Assembly (NCBI GenBank): GCA_015232485.1
Contig: JADFZP010000231.1
Location: 1 to 5,794, forward strand
Length of the DNA stretch: 5,794 nt
From: Alphaproteobacteria bacterium
GTDB taxonomy: Bacteria > Pseudomonadota > Alphaproteobacteria > Rhodospirillales > Magnetospirillaceae
Direction: 5' to 3'
Under the pieces are notes generated by a model. It was not told where the DNA came from, ran no database searches, and worked only from the letters and a program-made list of their open reading frames with translations. A program made the position numbers and the translations under genes. Below are positions 5,710 to 5,794 of this stretch, in pieces. How positions within the stretch are numbered: position 1 is the first letter of the stretch; every line of letters starts with the position of its first letter.

Positions 5710-5794
5710 TCACTCGCCCCAGGCTTGCCGCTTGCGATAGATCGTCGAGGCGCTGATGTCGAGGAAGGCGGCGGCCTTGGGGATGTTGCCGTCG
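5710..5794 (-). CDS. C-terminus of a Fis-type HTH regulator, probably an NtrC-family sigma-54 activator (partial)
   Basis: Only the last 27 codons are inside the window; the gene continues beyond the right edge. The minus strand reads GNIPKAAAFLDIS followed by ASTIYRKRQAWGE and a TGA stop. This is the Fis-type (HTH_8) DNA-binding helix-turn-helix that ends NtrC, LuxO and related sigma-54 activators: the GN-x-x-x-AA start of the first helix and the S-T-I/L-YRK recognition helix are both clear. The AAA+ and any receiver domain are not visible, so calling it a response regulator rests on its position beside the kinase. Other proteins carry the same HTH (for example one-component activators). Its stop codon directly abuts the kinase stop. 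It is the best local candidate to bind the dyad at 1484-1512. Confidence 0.8.
   Translation of the reverse strand, partial: DGNIPKAAAFLDISASTIYRKRQAWGE

Overview
The window is GC-rich (by eye about two-thirds G+C) and tightly packed with signalling genes. The likely source is an alphaproteobacterium, perhaps of the Rhodospirillales/Magnetospirillum type. This is inferred from base composition, a FixL-like PAS domain, a PleD-like diguanylate cyclase, and a 'DARVKHGHDG'-type intergenic repeat at the left edge that is common in that class. No species can be named from the sequence alone.

Layout, left to right: a repeat remnant with a perfect hairpin (1-45); a minus-strand response regulator with a degenerate receiver, a canonical receiver and a GGEEF diguanylate cyclase domain (81-1397); a 225-base divergent control region (1398-1622); a plus-strand periplasmic solute-binding protein with a Tat-type signal (1623-2807); a 966-residue membrane hybrid histidine kinase one base after it (2809-5709); and, with no gap, the 3' end of a convergent gene whose last 27 codons encode a Fis-type helix-turn-helix like that of sigma-54 activators (5710-5794, cut by the window edge).

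The genes read as one signalling module. The solute-binding protein has no transporter permease or ATPase beside it in the window and forms an apparent operon with the kinase, so it is more likely a ligand-sensing partner of the kinase's periplasmic domain (LuxP-LuxQ or TorT-TorS style) than a transport component. The kinase also has a cytoplasmic PAS domain carrying the heme-site residues of FixL, which suggests a second, oxygen or redox input. Its HK, REC and HPt domains can run a full phosphorelay, with the divergent diguanylate cyclase and the convergent regulator as plausible outputs.

The most striking observation is in the control region. Both divergent genes have a well-spaced -24/-12 sigma-54 promoter, each placing the transcript start 23-24 bases before the start codon. 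Between them lies a 29-base imperfect palindrome (arms 10/12 matched) at about -101 and -78, where sigma-54 enhancers usually sit. With a probable sigma-54 activator encoded next door, this predicts a self-contained circuit: periplasmic ligand plus oxygen/redox, then phosphorelay, then sigma-54 activator, then the sensor operon and c-di-GMP synthesis. This circuit is inference from layout and motifs and has not been tested.
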